DNA of 64,000 nucleotides from Paragyromitra xinjiangensis (lineage: Eukaryota > Ascomycota > Pezizomycetes > Pezizales > Discinaceae), in assembly GCA_038503065.1 (NCBI GenBank), contig JBCAMK010000021.1, positions 992,001 through 1,056,000 of the forward strand, in the 5' to 3' direction. Under the pieces are notes generated by a model. It did not search any database. It was not told where the DNA came from and worked only from the letters and a program-made list of their open reading frames with translations. A program made the translations under genes and the position numbers. Positions 13,187 through 24,124 of this stretch are shown piece by piece; the first letter of the stretch is position 1, and every line of letters starts with the position of its first letter.

Positions 13187-15131
13187 TCAGTTTTTCGCCT
13201 CCACCCTTTGTACATGCGCGCCCCCCTGATTCACGGTCCCCCGCAGCCCGCCAAAGGCAAGCACCTCGCCGATCCTGTCAACGCCCGCAAAGAGCATACA
13301 CAACCTGTCGATGCCCAAGCCCCATCCACCAGTCGGTGGAAGACCCCACTCCAATGCTGCGCAGTAAGCCTCGTCGACCCCCTTCCCGATATCGAGTGCG
13401 GAATTCTCCTCGTCTTTCCATCCAGCCTGGATCAGAAATTTCCTCCTCTGCTCAGTTGGCGAGTTTTCCTCCTCATAGGCATTCACGATTTCATTGCCAT
13501 TAATAAAGAGTTCAACTCTCTGGGTCACTTTGCGGCCATTCCGGACCGAGGATTTCGCTAGCGGCGACAAAGCTTCGGGATGATGTGTGATGAAAGTAGG
13601 TTCCGTGCAAAGCGGCTCTAGGTAGGTTGCCGAGAGCTTGTCTAGGATTCTCGGCAGGGTCGGAGAGGCCGGCGGAGTGACACCTAGCTCTTCTAAGAGG
13701 CCGAGAAGTTGCCGCGTGGCGTCTTTCTCCGGCTGATTATCAATGTCTGGCAGCATTCTCCCTATAGCCTGCTCTAGTGCGGGGGTAAATTCTAGTCTTT
13801 TGAATGGCGCCCTGAAGTCGGTCTCCAGCTGGTCTAGATCCTTAAACCTTTCCTCCTTCAATGCCCGTACCTTTCTAGCAAGGCTTGAGAATAGCGTCTC
13901 TGTGAATTCGATTAGATCTTCCAGCCCTGCATATGCTTGGTAGAACTCGCAGGTAGTGAACTCCGGGTTATGGGTGGCGTCGATACCCTCATTTCTGAAC
14001 TGGGCACCAATCTCAAAGACCTTGTCCATGCCCCCGATTACCAACCTTTTTAACCACAATTCCGGTGCGATCCTCAAAGCAAGTTTCTTACCACGATATG
14101 CTGTTGCCTCCGTCAAAAAAGGTCTTGCAATTGCGCCACCAGTCTCCTCAGACATGATCGGCGTTTGTACTTCTAAAAAGTCACGCTGGAGAAACTGTTC
14201 GCGTAGATACTGGATGATATGAGATCGTAATCTCAAAATTTGTGTGGCCTTAGGATTGACCATAAGATCAATGTGGCGATTTTGCTGGCGCTTCTCGGAA
14301 TGTCGGATCTCCGGAGGTGGGACGTTAAGGCAGGGTGATAGGAGCTCCATGTGAGCTGTCGCAAACAATGATAACTCTCCAGCTGGGGTACGGCCAGGAT
14401 GGCCGGTAACACCTGGCCCAGAAATCAAGCGTCAGGCATCTCATCTTGAAACGTTTCAGGATATGGTGAATACTGACTAACGATGTCTCCAATCCTGGTT
14501 AACATCGCAAAGCTGTGGAATTCCTCCTGCGCTCCGCCAACCCTAGTCCAATTAAAGACAGTCTGCAGCTTGATACCATCCTGGGCCAGATCGTAAAATA
14601 TCAATTTTGATGACACGTCTCTGTAATTTTTAATTCTGCCTTTGACCGATGAGAAAACGGGACCAAAAAATTGAATTCAATTGCGTAAAAATAAATTGGA
14701 TTCTCATGTACAAAAATTCCTATGCATCCCATCTTTTTCTCTGCGGATAGGCTACGACGATAATACACAATATCGCGCCTACGCTCTGGTCGGGTAGGTA
14801 TTGCAGAGGAACAGTAATGGTACACACCTCTTATCGTAACTAGCTGTTTGTCATCAATAGCTCCAGCATCTATGGCGGAAAATTTGGTTTTAAACTCGTC
14901 GAAAGTTTGTATTACCCCAGTATTCTGAATCCGTGGATATAGATCGATTTGCTTGTCTAAAAGTTGTTTTCGTCTAGCCTGTGGTTGCAGATCTGGCCTG
15001 GACGGAGCGAGAGGGCTTAGTCCTCTCTTCGGCGAGTAAAGCCGTAACAACCGCGGCACGCTCACTACCACCCTTGGTCTGGGTGCTGTGTGTAGGAATG
15101 GCCGAATGAACCGGAGGCTCATCGTAGACAT
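13187..15131 (-). CDS. MSK1: mitochondrial lysyl-tRNA synthetase (class II)
   Basis: This enzyme charges mitochondrial tRNA-Lys with lysine using ATP. Proposed exons: 15131-14828, 14785-14756, 14618-14478 and 14412-13187, giving about 566 residues, close to yeast Msk1. The N-terminus is rich in Arg, Ser and Leu with few acids, typical of a mitochondrial presequence. The OB-fold part includes KLIFYDLAQDG. The class II core shows motif 1 (FLEVQTPIM), motif 2 (QFRNEGIDATHNPEFTTCEF) and motif 3 (GWGLGIDRL), with the lysine-pocket stretch near the C-terminus. The exon 3/4 junction reads DIV-SVTGHPGRT and is convincing. The 30-nt second exon was chosen because phases close and the OB-fold strand is restored; it follows a 42-bp intron and is tentative. 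The gene is divergent from TIM10. The family assignment is secure; the boundaries between 14618 and 14828 are not. Confidence 0.9.
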
Positions 15132-15640
15132 TTCTGTGCTCCTCTGCTGTAGGTTCGGGATATTCGTGTTAGAGATCGTCCATCATGCAAGTCAAGTAAA
15201 TAGAAAGTTTCAGAAATTTAGATTGAGATGCGGATCAGAGAGAAGATTATAGCTTAGTGAAGTCACACGCCAGCCTTGGAATGAATTCCAAACCAGCATC
15301 ATTCGCAACGGTTCTTATAATTGTGCTCATCATGCGTCTGGTGGGGGAAAATAGTTGGGCAGATGAAAAGTGACAATGGAGGGATGCAAATACCTTTTAA
15401 TTGATTCAATTGGGATGATGATGGTGATGTGTCAATATGAAGAGTGTTTGTGCGAGGTCATGAAGAAGAGGAGGTGAAGTTAGGAATTTTAAATTGGTGT
15501 GGCTGGCATGTGGGGCAAGTGGGCCACATCTCTTGGCAACAACGTCAACCCTTCAAGGAAACAATTTCGAGGAAATCACTATCATCGACCTAACCTCACC
15601 CCCCTTCCACCAGGAGAAATAGAAGAGGGAATCGCCAAAA
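15132..15640. promoter_or_regulatory. shared upstream region between LysRS and TIM10
   Basis: These 509 bp separate the start codons of two divergently transcribed nuclear genes for mitochondrial proteins. The TIM10 side has a CT-rich leader (around 15585-15615) just before the ATG. No clear TATA box is visible on either side. Co-regulation by a bidirectional promoter is inference from the arrangement. Confidence 0.5.
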
Positions 15641-16100
15641 ATGTCTTTTCTTGGATTTGGTCAGCCTCAACCAACGAGTGCGCAAAAGATTGCTGCCGCC
15701 AAGCAGGAGCTGGAGATGGTGACGGATATGTTCAATCGGTTTGTTCCCCCTCTACCCCACCAAACCCGAAAGCCAATTCTTCAGACACACTTGGGGAGTA
15801 AAGTTGTGAAAGAATACTAACAAAAGAAACTAATATCTGGGACTAGTCTAACGCAATCTTGCTATAAGAAATGCATTCCGCCGAGCTACCAGGAGGCTGA
15901 ACTAAACAAGGGCGAATCTGTCTGTCTGGACCGCTGTGTATCGAAGTTCTTCGATGTAAACAACAAAGTATGCCTCCTCACCTATCTTACGATTTTGGCC
16001 CTTTTTAACCATTTGCAAAAAGGTTACCGAGAAGATGCAGAGTCTGCAAGGTCAAGCTATGGGTGGACGGGCCGGTAGTGGCGGAGCGTTCGGGGGCTAA
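15641..16100 (+). CDS. TIM10: mitochondrial intermembrane-space chaperone Tim10
   Basis: Tim10 assembles with Tim9 into a hexameric chaperone of the mitochondrial intermembrane space that escorts hydrophobic carrier and beta-barrel precursors. Exons 15641-15738, 15847-15967 and 16023-16100 join in phase to 98 residues. The start [10 protein letters not shown] matches the family N-terminus. The twin CX3C motifs are clear: CYKKC followed by [14 protein letters not shown], then CLDRC and VSKFFDVN. The four cysteines form two intramolecular disulfides after Mia40-dependent import. The Gly/Ala-rich tail ends GSGGAFGG. Introns are 108 and 55 bp with GT/AG borders. Tim9, Tim8 and Tim13 share the fold, but MSFLGFG and the ELNKGES linker point to Tim10. 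Confidence 0.95.
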
Positions 16101-19100
16101 ATAGGTGCGGATTCCGGTTGATATCTACTCCACCCATGTATTCCCTTGGGGGTTGGCGTTTTGGGGACAATTCTGGTCAAGAGATGGCTTTCTCATACTT
16201 GCCATTAACGATATAACGGGAGGGAACATGGGTGGAGGTAAAAAAGGAACTTTGTATATTGTACATTATTATCATCAACATCTCATACATTTGTCGCCTG
16301 ATTTCGATAGCACAGGGTTTGTATTTTTTTTTGGGCTGATGAAGCAAATACTTTTGTTCGGTAGTCGCACCGAATAGTTAGGAATTCAAGAGAAGTATAA
16401 GCTTTTTTCTCGCGAGATCCAACGGAACTTACATATGCTAATTGGCGAGACACGTACTATTTTCTTAGAAATAGGCTTATGACTAGTACTGTGCTTTTTT
16501 CTATCAAATCGAGGTGGCATTTCTCTCTGTGGAAGTTGGCGGAGGGCTCGTCTCAAGATGCTGTCCTGACTGTGGCATTAATTTTCTGGATTTTTTTGAT
16601 AGCCTATAGTGCTAGGCTCGCTGACTATTACATATGCCCTGGGATCCAATCGGTTTGGTCGGGGTGGTGATCTTTAAGCAATTGTTGCCTGGGTACCTAT
16701 CGATTTAGCTTCCGCTGGTTTATAATTTCCTCGTGCTGCAGCACTGCTGCAGTTTAAGGTTACTAGTATTCGTGTTTGAAGAGTGCCACGCTACTCTAGA
16801 GATTTTTCGGAAGGTTTAGATAGTAATTCGTAAGACTGGGAATGAAATGCTATGATCGGTTGAGCAATAGAACTGGGGAGGTCCTGGGTTGGCTGAATAT
16901 GCTAATATTACCATACATCCCTTATTGACCTTGCCGGTATGGGTGAGAAGCAACGCCCACCCGTATGTAGCATTGTTCCTAGCAGTCCTTTATGAATACT
17001 TCATGAGATGGCTGAAAAGGTTGAACATTAACTGTTTGGGTTTTAAAAGTACTTAATTGATTATGGGTAAGAGGGATCTAACCTCCGCTTAGTAATCTAG
17101 GATCTTGTCCACAGGGGTGAATGAGCGATTGTTACATTATTCTCAAACGTACGGTGGAATCTTCACGTAGCAGCTAGATCTATGTCTATCAAGCCATGAT
17201 ACTACATGTAGTTTCATAGAACAACGCTCATGTTGGTTAACATGTGAGTTTTAGCATGATCTCGCGAGCGAGGGGCGGGCCTTACAGGTAGTTAGTGAGA
17301 GCGATTACGAGAACCCGGCTCTTAACGGAAGGCTCGGATGTAATTCAAAGCGTTCCCGATTTTTTCACAGCTATATCTTTCAACTCACTGATTTATGAAA
17401 CCACGTTTGAAGTTTCTTCACTATCAAATCCTCTTTAAGCACCTGAGTTAAGTGACCACACATAAACTAGGGATATGGAGCTCGATGAAAGCATACAGCT
17501 ATGACATAGAATTTCACCAACTTTGAAGGCACTTAAATCACGTGAGAAGTGACATTTGACCTAAAGCGCCAAGAAGAGGCACTATTGAAGATCTCTCTTG
17601 AAAAAAGCTGTCCATACCTTTGATTTGCGTTAGACTTAGGTATATGGGATTCATGGATTGGCATGGGAGATATTCTGATGTCTTAATCTCCACTTATCTG
17701 ACAGTATGAAAGAAATGTTCTCTGCGGAAGTGGATGCTGCGGATTTATCGAGGTTTAGTCTAACACTATAAGGGATAGAGGATTGTTTAGGGTAGGGAAT
17801 GTTCTATGATGGTTGGAGATGTATTGGAGGTAGGGGTCAAGACTTAATTGATTTACTCCTGACCGTGGTACATGCCCGAATATGTGGGTAGGGTCCACAT
17901 GCTAGTACATAAAAAACTCTTCACCTTCGGAATTCCCGATGCCCTCCCCACTAGGGTTTACTTGAGCCTACAGTGCCAAAAAGGGGGATGCGATTGGTAC
18001 AGCATTTTTACAGTATTCTAAGAAATGCTGTATTAATTCCGCAGTGCTACGGGATTTATCAGTAAATGCAGCAGCGCCCCAGAATTAATACAGCATTTTC
18101 TAAAAATACGGTAGTAGATCCACCCCATTTTTTGGTACTGTACTATCGATACCCGATCAGCAGGTCCATTTCCAACAAAATGAGTGAAGTAATAAGAGGT
18201 GATATTCGTTGCTTCTGCTGAAGGCTGGAGATATTCGATAGAGAAAAAAGAAACGAAGAAGAGGCAGAAAGCCTCTGTATATATACAAGTATTCAGCCAA
18301 TAGAACGTGCTCCACCATATACCTCGCAGGTCAGTGCCTCCAGGCCTAAAGCAACCTCTGAATAAGCCCAATACACTGAATAGTCGATTGAATAATTGTC
18401 GGCCAAAGAAGACTAAATCAGCAAGAAACCTGAATAGTAGAAAAGCCTACGTATTCTATAGAAGCCCTATGTAGGTGGAATAAAGAATAGAGCCAAATAG
18501 TAAGGAAAGGCCGGAAGCGGCACGAAAGGAAGTAAATATATCCAGCAATGAGTACATAGTGATATCGAGTGATCTATGGTGACTCTGGTAGTACGCTTTG
18601 CTTGGGCTTGATTACCCGGCCTAAACACTTGTTTAGAATTGCAACACCTACTTGGTAGATTTTCATATTGGGGAAGAGAGGTTGATCTTTGCGGCCGCTA
18701 ATTGGAGATTATGTGAAGATGTGGCTGCTCTGTGGATGAAAGATTGTGTTTGATTTCAATGCTGTAATTGTAGGATGGTAGTAAAATCCGAATATGTATT
18801 GAGTCGGGTGACTTATTTGGGTGGAGGTTAGCTGTTCGAAGCTGACAGCGCGAACGAGCTCACTTGTGTGTTGGGCTTATCTGCGTATCAACACTGAGGG
18901 GCTACTCTCTTTACAATACTGTGCTGAGTTCTTGCTATCTAATCGTCAGGGTTCGGGTTTGAGCGTCTGAGAATCCAAGATTTCTCCTAGTGGAACTGAT
19001 TCTTTTGCTAAGGGTTTAGGCCGAAGCCAAGCTGGGGGAACACGAATTAAGGCACCCCTTGTGCCTGAACGCCATACATCAAGTGTGCCTTTCAGATTTC

Positions 19101-20011
19101 TATTGCTTCATGTGTTACGCTTCCACTGGACAGTAATCGCGAAAGATCGCCAGATCCCGTCCATCTGAGCCGCGAGGATTGCAAACTGCTTCCCCCAAAA
19201 GTGGTCGCTTGTTATTTGAAAGTTATCAGGTCTAAAAAGCACATCTAACATCAGAAAAACACTTGCGAGGTGCGATATATGCACTAACCCCGCATTAAAG
19301 ATGATGAGAACCATTGTTAGCCTATCGAGTCTCGGGTAACTGTTAGGTATCTCTGCCAATGACCAACCACCCTCATTTGTTAAGCATCTAACTCATATAT
19401 ACCCACGCAATCCGCAGGTACCAATGGTTGATGCGCGAAGCACTGTCTCTACTTATGTTGATGACACAAGCACTGGACAGCGCAACGCATGCAGGCTTGG
19501 CTGAAAATGGAATCCACAACAATCTAGGAGCACAGTTTCTTCTTGTCGTCGATCAATCCTAATCAAGGCTGCAAATGGAATATCAACGTTATTTGGGATT
19601 TTTATTGGCTTCAACGATCCGAGCCAATAGAAGGAATGTTTGAGTAAGGCTGACGTTTCTTCTGCTGAAACAATTGATATACGTTCCGCATTAAACATTC
19701 CGCGATCGCATTGAGGTTCAAACTGGTAACTTATAAGCCTTGTCAAGAGCGATGATGAATCTAATCTCAAAGTTCTAACTAACTATCTCCTGATTCTTCA
19801 AACTTTGTCGTTGGTAGTTTTCATCTCTAACCCAGAGAATCCCACCCTAGAATCCCACCCCGGGAAGCCAAAGCTTCCCAGTCCAAACCACACTATGAGA
19901 CTAAGATTCCCAACACAAAAGCTAGTCCACCTATGGCTCCTCGTTTCCCTCTTCCATTGGCAAACCCTTGCCCGCGAAGCTTACCAACAACATCCCATCG
20001 CCTCACCCGAA
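16101..20011. other. intergenic region with a fold-back element
   Basis: This AT-rich stretch carries no gene that I can support. It contains the inverted repeat at 18011-18111 and short hairpins such as CTGCAGCACTGCTGCAG near 16736-16752. Two minus-strand frames at 19108-19359 and 19453-19770 lack recognisable domains and cannot be joined convincingly. The approach to the GTPase gene (19770-20011) is CT/CA-rich. Confidence 0.45.
18011..18111. repeat. fold-back element, about 100 bp, TA-flanked
   Basis: Arms of about 30 bp (18011-18041 and 18082-18111) are inverted copies, with a perfect 17-bp core reading AAATGCTGTATTAATTC on the left and its complement on the right. TA dinucleotides flank both outer ends (18009-18010 and 18112-18113). 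TACAGCATTTT also occurs just outside at 17998, so the left side can form a second, nested hairpin. The size and TA flanks fit a degenerate MITE of Tc1/mariner type, but the outer arm halves are diverged. Confidence 0.5.
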
Positions 20012-21169
20012 ATGGCACCAATCTCAGTATTCATCCTCATGGGCAAAACCGGTTCCGGCAAAAGCACCTTTATAAAACTCCTCGGCGGAAAAGACCTTTT
20101 CGGTCATGAGCCAGTCGTTGCTGGTGGGATCTATTCAGGTAATGTCTACTAACTTTTCTACCTCCCACTCTAGAAGTAAGGCTTCAGAATTCTGATTGAA
20201 TAAACTCCCCTAGTGACCCAAACACCCACAGTCTACATGACGATGATCGGCGAAAGGAGGGTCCTACTATTAGACACCCCCGGATTCGACGACTCAGTGC
20301 GAGAGAATCTTGACGTCCTCAACGATATTCTATCCCAACTATACACATTTGCACTACGCCAAGACGAGATAGAAACCCGAGGTGTCATCTTCCTGCACGA
20401 TATCAGCGAGACCCGGTTTGGTGGGAGTCAGAAGAAGACCTTAGGGATACTTAAAGCCCTTGTTGGGGATGAACACTTAGGGAATGTTATTGTTGGGACT
20501 ACTATGTGGAGTGCAGACTCGGAGAAGTTTGGAAATGAGGAGGAAAGGGAGAGGAGTTTATTGAAGGATCAGTGGGGTGGGATTTATAAGACGGTTAGGA
20601 TTCCTAAAGATGATAAGGGTACGGCTATTCGGATCATCGAAGACCTCTTTGATAGGCCTCCGGCTCTCTTGCTTGCGCAGGAGGAAATGCTTCTGCCTCC
20701 GCATACAACTGAGAATACGACGGTTGGAAGGCTGGCTATGCCTGAAGGTCGTTTGGAGCTGGAACAGCTCCAGAAAGAGCACAGAGAGCAGCAGAAAAAG
20801 TTTGAAAAGGAAGCTAAACGACGTGAGGAGCAATTCCGGAAGCAAAGCGAAGATATCAAGAAAAAGTTCGACGAGGAGGCGAAGAAACAGCAAGAGGAGG
20901 CAAACAAGCGGAGCCAAGAACAAGAGAGAGCTTGGAAGGCAAAACAGGAAGAGGAAATGAAGAGACTTGAAGAAGAGCTACAGATGAAGTTCGAGAGGGA
21001 AAGCAGGGCTCGGGAAGAGCAAGCAAGAAGGGAGAATGGGAGGCTGCAAGAGGAGCTTGCACGTCTCCAGGAAGCGGTAAGTCGTTTCGCAAACCCCCCT
21101 AGACCGGATCGATGGGATTCATTGTTTGATATGGCCTTGCTTATGTTTGGTGAGGCTTTTACTACCTAA
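20012..21169 (+). CDS. AIG1-like P-loop GTPase with C-terminal coiled coil
   Basis: Exons 20012-20138 and 20214-21169 join to 360 residues. The N-terminal G domain shows G1 GKTGSGKS (residues 11-18), G3 DTPGFDD (63-69) and a G4-like TTMW (138-141). Here Ser142 follows, where TKxD or TMWD is usual. From about residue 229 to 331 comes a long Glu/Lys/Gln/Arg coiled coil (many EE, KK and QQ heptads), then a short hydrophobic tail. This layout matches a fungal clade of AIG1/IRG-like G-domain proteins with coiled-coil tails, often multi-copy and of unknown function. The ATG at 20012 puts the P-loop near the N-terminus, as in the family. An in-frame ATG at 19895 would add 39 residues including a hydrophobic stretch (VHLWLLVSLF). 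No membrane-anchor motif is visible with the chosen start. Confidence 0.85.
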
Positions 21170-21765
21170 AAGGTTACGGTAAATTTGCTGATATAGGTTC
21201 TGGGCAGGAATGCTTTTTTAGTAGGCCACTATTGAATATTTTATGCAGATGGGATGGATTATATAAGTTTGTTTCTGTTACTTGCGAATTGTTTGGGACT
21301 TATTTGGAAACTTTTCTCCTTGCGTTAACACTAAGGCTGCGTGGAAGCATGGGTTATTTCAATCGGTCAAGACCATACTATCGCTTTAGGTACAATGACA
21401 CGGTTCAGGCGCGACAGCGTTATTTCCTTTCTAGAGAATTTATTTGTAGCTCAGCCACATCTATTCGAGGTCGTGAGATGGCAGCTAGGAACGAGATCGA
21501 ATATGAGTTCGATAGTGCAGCAGTCCACAACTACCAACTGTCCATAACCTCCCTCGTAGGATGAGTCGTGACCAACAAACTTATCACAGCCAGCTAAGCG
21601 TCTTCCCAGAATGGGAATTTCCAAGTCTCAAACTAGCGATAGTAGGATCTGATAAGCCGCAACGACCAATCATGTCATCATCAAACAAAGTTCACAAATA
21701 CCCAAAAGTAGTCTAAACATACCTTTTCAAACCTCACAACCACAACCATATCTATTGCAATCATT
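21170..21765. other. intergenic region
   Basis: I see no gene, RNA or repeat. A 110-codon frame lies at 21232-21564 but has no recognisable motif and no splice partner. The last 100 bp before 21766 are CA/CT-rich, as expected for the leader of the next gene. Confidence 0.4.
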
Positions 21766-22392
21766 ATGAACACCGAATTCGAAGCTCGAGCCAAAGTGAT
21801 CAAAAACCTCTATAACCACCTCACCGCCTTCCGTCCTCCCCTTCACCCTCTAAAGACTAAAGACGCCAACCTAACAGACACGATCTCTTCTTTACGTCTC
21901 CACCCTGCCCTCGAGGCAGGTTTCCATATCCTCAACTACGACCTCCCCTCTGCGCACTTTCTGCTCCGCAAAATGCAGTCTCTCCCAGCACAGGAAGGTA
22001 TGCTCCTCCACGGCGTGCTCCATCGGATTGAGGGTGACTATCCAAATGCACGTGCATGGTATAGCGATGTGAGTGGCACGGAGATCATGGAGGAAGTGTG
22101 GGGAGGAAAGGGGGAGGGTGTGGAGGGGGGGAAAGCGTGTGTTTTTATAAACGAGGTGCAGAGGCTGGATAAGAGGATTAAAAAGGGAGAGAAAGGCCCA
22201 GAGGTGGAGAAGGAGCAGGAAAGACTAGAAAAAGAAAGTATAAGAGAGATTATGGGGATTATGGAGTATTGCAAGGAGAATATTGGACTAGGAGTGTTGG
22301 AAGATGCGAGGTGTGCATATGTGGAGAGCAGCGAGAAGATTAAGAAAGCTGGGGAAGATCAAATTACGGGAACTGCGCAGAGGAGGGTTTAA
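21766..22392 (+). CDS. protein of unknown function, 208 residues
   Basis: An intronless frame starts MNTEFEARAKVIKNLYNHL. The first half reads like a compact alpha-helical domain: HPALEAGFHILNYDL, AHFLLRKMQ, then EGMLLHGVLHRIEGDYPNARAWY, a repeat-like helix pair reminiscent of TPR-type packing. After a Gly/Glu-rich linker (GKGEGVEGGK) come charged helices (about residues 128-165) and a terminal amphipathic segment. I recall similar Pezizomycotina proteins annotated only as hypothetical; no domain name is assigned. It has no signal peptide or membrane segment. The next gene, SEC20, starts 296 bp downstream on the same strand. Codon use and the lack of stops over 627 bp support a real gene. Confidence 0.75.
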   Translation: MNTEFEARAKVIKNLYNHLTAFRPPLHPLKTKDANLTDTISSLRLHPALEAGFHILNYDLPSAHFLLRKMQSLPAQEGMLLHGVLHRIEGDYPNARAWYSDVSGTEIMEEVWGGKGEGVEGGKACVFINEVQRLDKRIKKGEKGPEVEKEQERLEKESIREIMGIMEYCKENIGLGVLEDARCAYVESSEKIKKAGEDQITGTAQRRV

Positions 22393-22688
22393 AGGGGATT
22401 GGACAACTACTGGAGTACTCTCAAAATAGATAATTTCATCGATCTGAGTTGAAATTTCCACAATAGAAATGATTAACGTGGCAGATTGAAATAGCAACAC
22501 TGATTCGCACTCGTATGGCGTGCAGGCGACGTCACTTCCGCCACGCGCACCTTGGCGAGTCGCGACGCACAGGCCACGTGCAAACAACTCTATCGCAACG
22601 TCTCCAAACACCTTCCTTCACTCTGTTCCTCCTCAGGCAGCTTCTCCCATACCCCACTACCACTCTCTACAACTCATCTTTATACACA

Positions 22689-24124
22689 ATGACGATAATT
22701 GAGATCTCCCAGCGAATAGCCTCCCTAACCGACGCTCACCGAGAAGTATCTACGCTCTCTCCTCCGTGAAACGTGGCCTAAAACAAAAGCTAACAAACCA
22801 CAGTGCATGGTCCTCATAGCCCGCCTCTCCAAACTCGGCGGCGCCGGAACCGACGCAGCACGGGTTGAACTCGCAAACGTGATCCACCAATCCCTCAAAG
22901 ACGCCGAACAAGAGCTGGAACTCCTCTCAACCCAAATCGATGACGAAGTCAACGACGGAAGCACCAGCAGCTCCGCGCTGAACTCAAAAATCAACAAACT
23001 AACCGAGGACATGAAAATGTACGCCCCTCCCTCTAGCTAGAACAACCAGGAGTAACAATAGATCCCTGATTAAGACCCTCCACAGTGCCCGCCTCCAATA
23101 CCGCAAAGCCCAGCTCGCCGCCAAACGCACCTCCGAAGCCGCCGCACAGCGAGAACGCGAACTCCTTCTGGGCTCCTCTGGAAGGAGCACACCAGACGGT
23201 AAACGACGTGGGAAACACAGTTTATCTCAGAATGACCTCATCATGAACGCATCCACAGACGTAACAGTCGCTCTCCGTCGCACTCACAGTCTCTTGCAGT
23301 CAGAGCTGTCGCGATCCCAGTTTGCTACTGAGACGCTGAATTCTTCTACCGCGGCGCTCCACGACCTGTCGACACGATATACGGCGTTTGATGATATTGT
23401 TTCCTCGTCGCGAGAGCTCATTACGGATTTGATTAGGAAGAATAAAAGTGATCGGTGGTACTATGAGAAAGCTATTCAGCTTCTTATTGGTACACTTATT
23501 TGGATCTTGGTCAGGCGGCTGGTGTGGGGTCCGGTGTGGCTGCTTGTGGGAGTGCCGTTCAAGCTTGTGTGGTGGACATTGTCTCTTGTTGCGTGGGGGA
23601 TGGGGGTAGGTGGTGATTTAAGCGATGTGGAGACATACAAGAGTGCGGATAGAGCGGATGGAATTATGGGAGGGAAGGCGACAGTGGAGGTGAAGGGTAT
23701 TCCTGAAAGCATGTTGGAGAGAGTGCCTGAAGTGAGGGCTACACAATCTGTGGTTGCAGAAGAACCGAGGCCGGTTGTCATGGAGGAATCAATGAAGGAA
23801 AAGGTGGAAAGGATCATAGATGGGGAAGAAAACGTGGTAATGGTAGAGGAACAGGAGCAGGAGAAGAGAAACCCGAAATCGAGACAGCTAGAGAACGATT
23901 CAGTAGAGGGGCAAACAATTCGACAAGAGGAGAGGAATCCTAAATCTAGACGAATGGAATATGATCCAGCAGAGGAACAGGTAGTCCAAGAAGAGGCTAG
24001 AAATCCGAAATCACGAAGGATGGAATACGATCCAGCGGAGGAGACGAGTGTTCTGGAGGAGTCAGCGGCAGAAGTAACCGATGCCAGAGAGGCTGTTGAG
24101 GAAAACGTTCATGATGAGCTATGA
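22689..24124 (+). CDS. SEC20: Sec20-type SNARE of Golgi-to-ER retrograde transport
   Basis: Sec20 is the Qb-SNARE that works with Ufe1, Use1 and Sec22, and with the Dsl1 tether, in fusion of COPI vesicles with the ER. Exons 22689-22745, 22804-23018 and 23086-24124 join to 436 residues. The N-terminal half is helical. The SNARE-like stretch follows (DVTVALRRTHSLLQSELSRS, around residues 149-168), then a hydrophobic hairpin with two segments (about 222-262). The remaining 170 residues would lie in the ER lumen and end in HDEL, the Kar2-type retrieval signal, as in yeast Sec20. The lumenal tail is Glu-rich and contains a 22-residue unit repeated three times (RNPKSR, 23867-24058). BNIP1 is the animal counterpart. 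Confidence 0.92.
23867..24058 (+). repeat. tandem 66-bp repeat coding for a 22-residue unit
   Basis: Three in-frame copies begin at 23867, 23933 and 23999, each opening RNPKSR. Copies 2 and 3 continue RMEYDPAEE almost identically, while copy 1 has diverged (QLENDSVEG). The repeat lies wholly in the lumenal tail of Sec20, so copy number can change without touching the SNARE or membrane parts. Confidence 0.85.

Noticed and set aside
19108..19770. Two adjacent minus-strand frames upstream of the GTPase
   Set aside because: I could not join them with consistent splice phases and neither shows a known domain.
20558..20960. Open frames on both strands inside the GTPase coiled coil
   Set aside because: They are shadows of the Glu/Lys-biased coiled-coil coding sequence; their Leu/Phe/Ser-rich translations are compositional artefacts.
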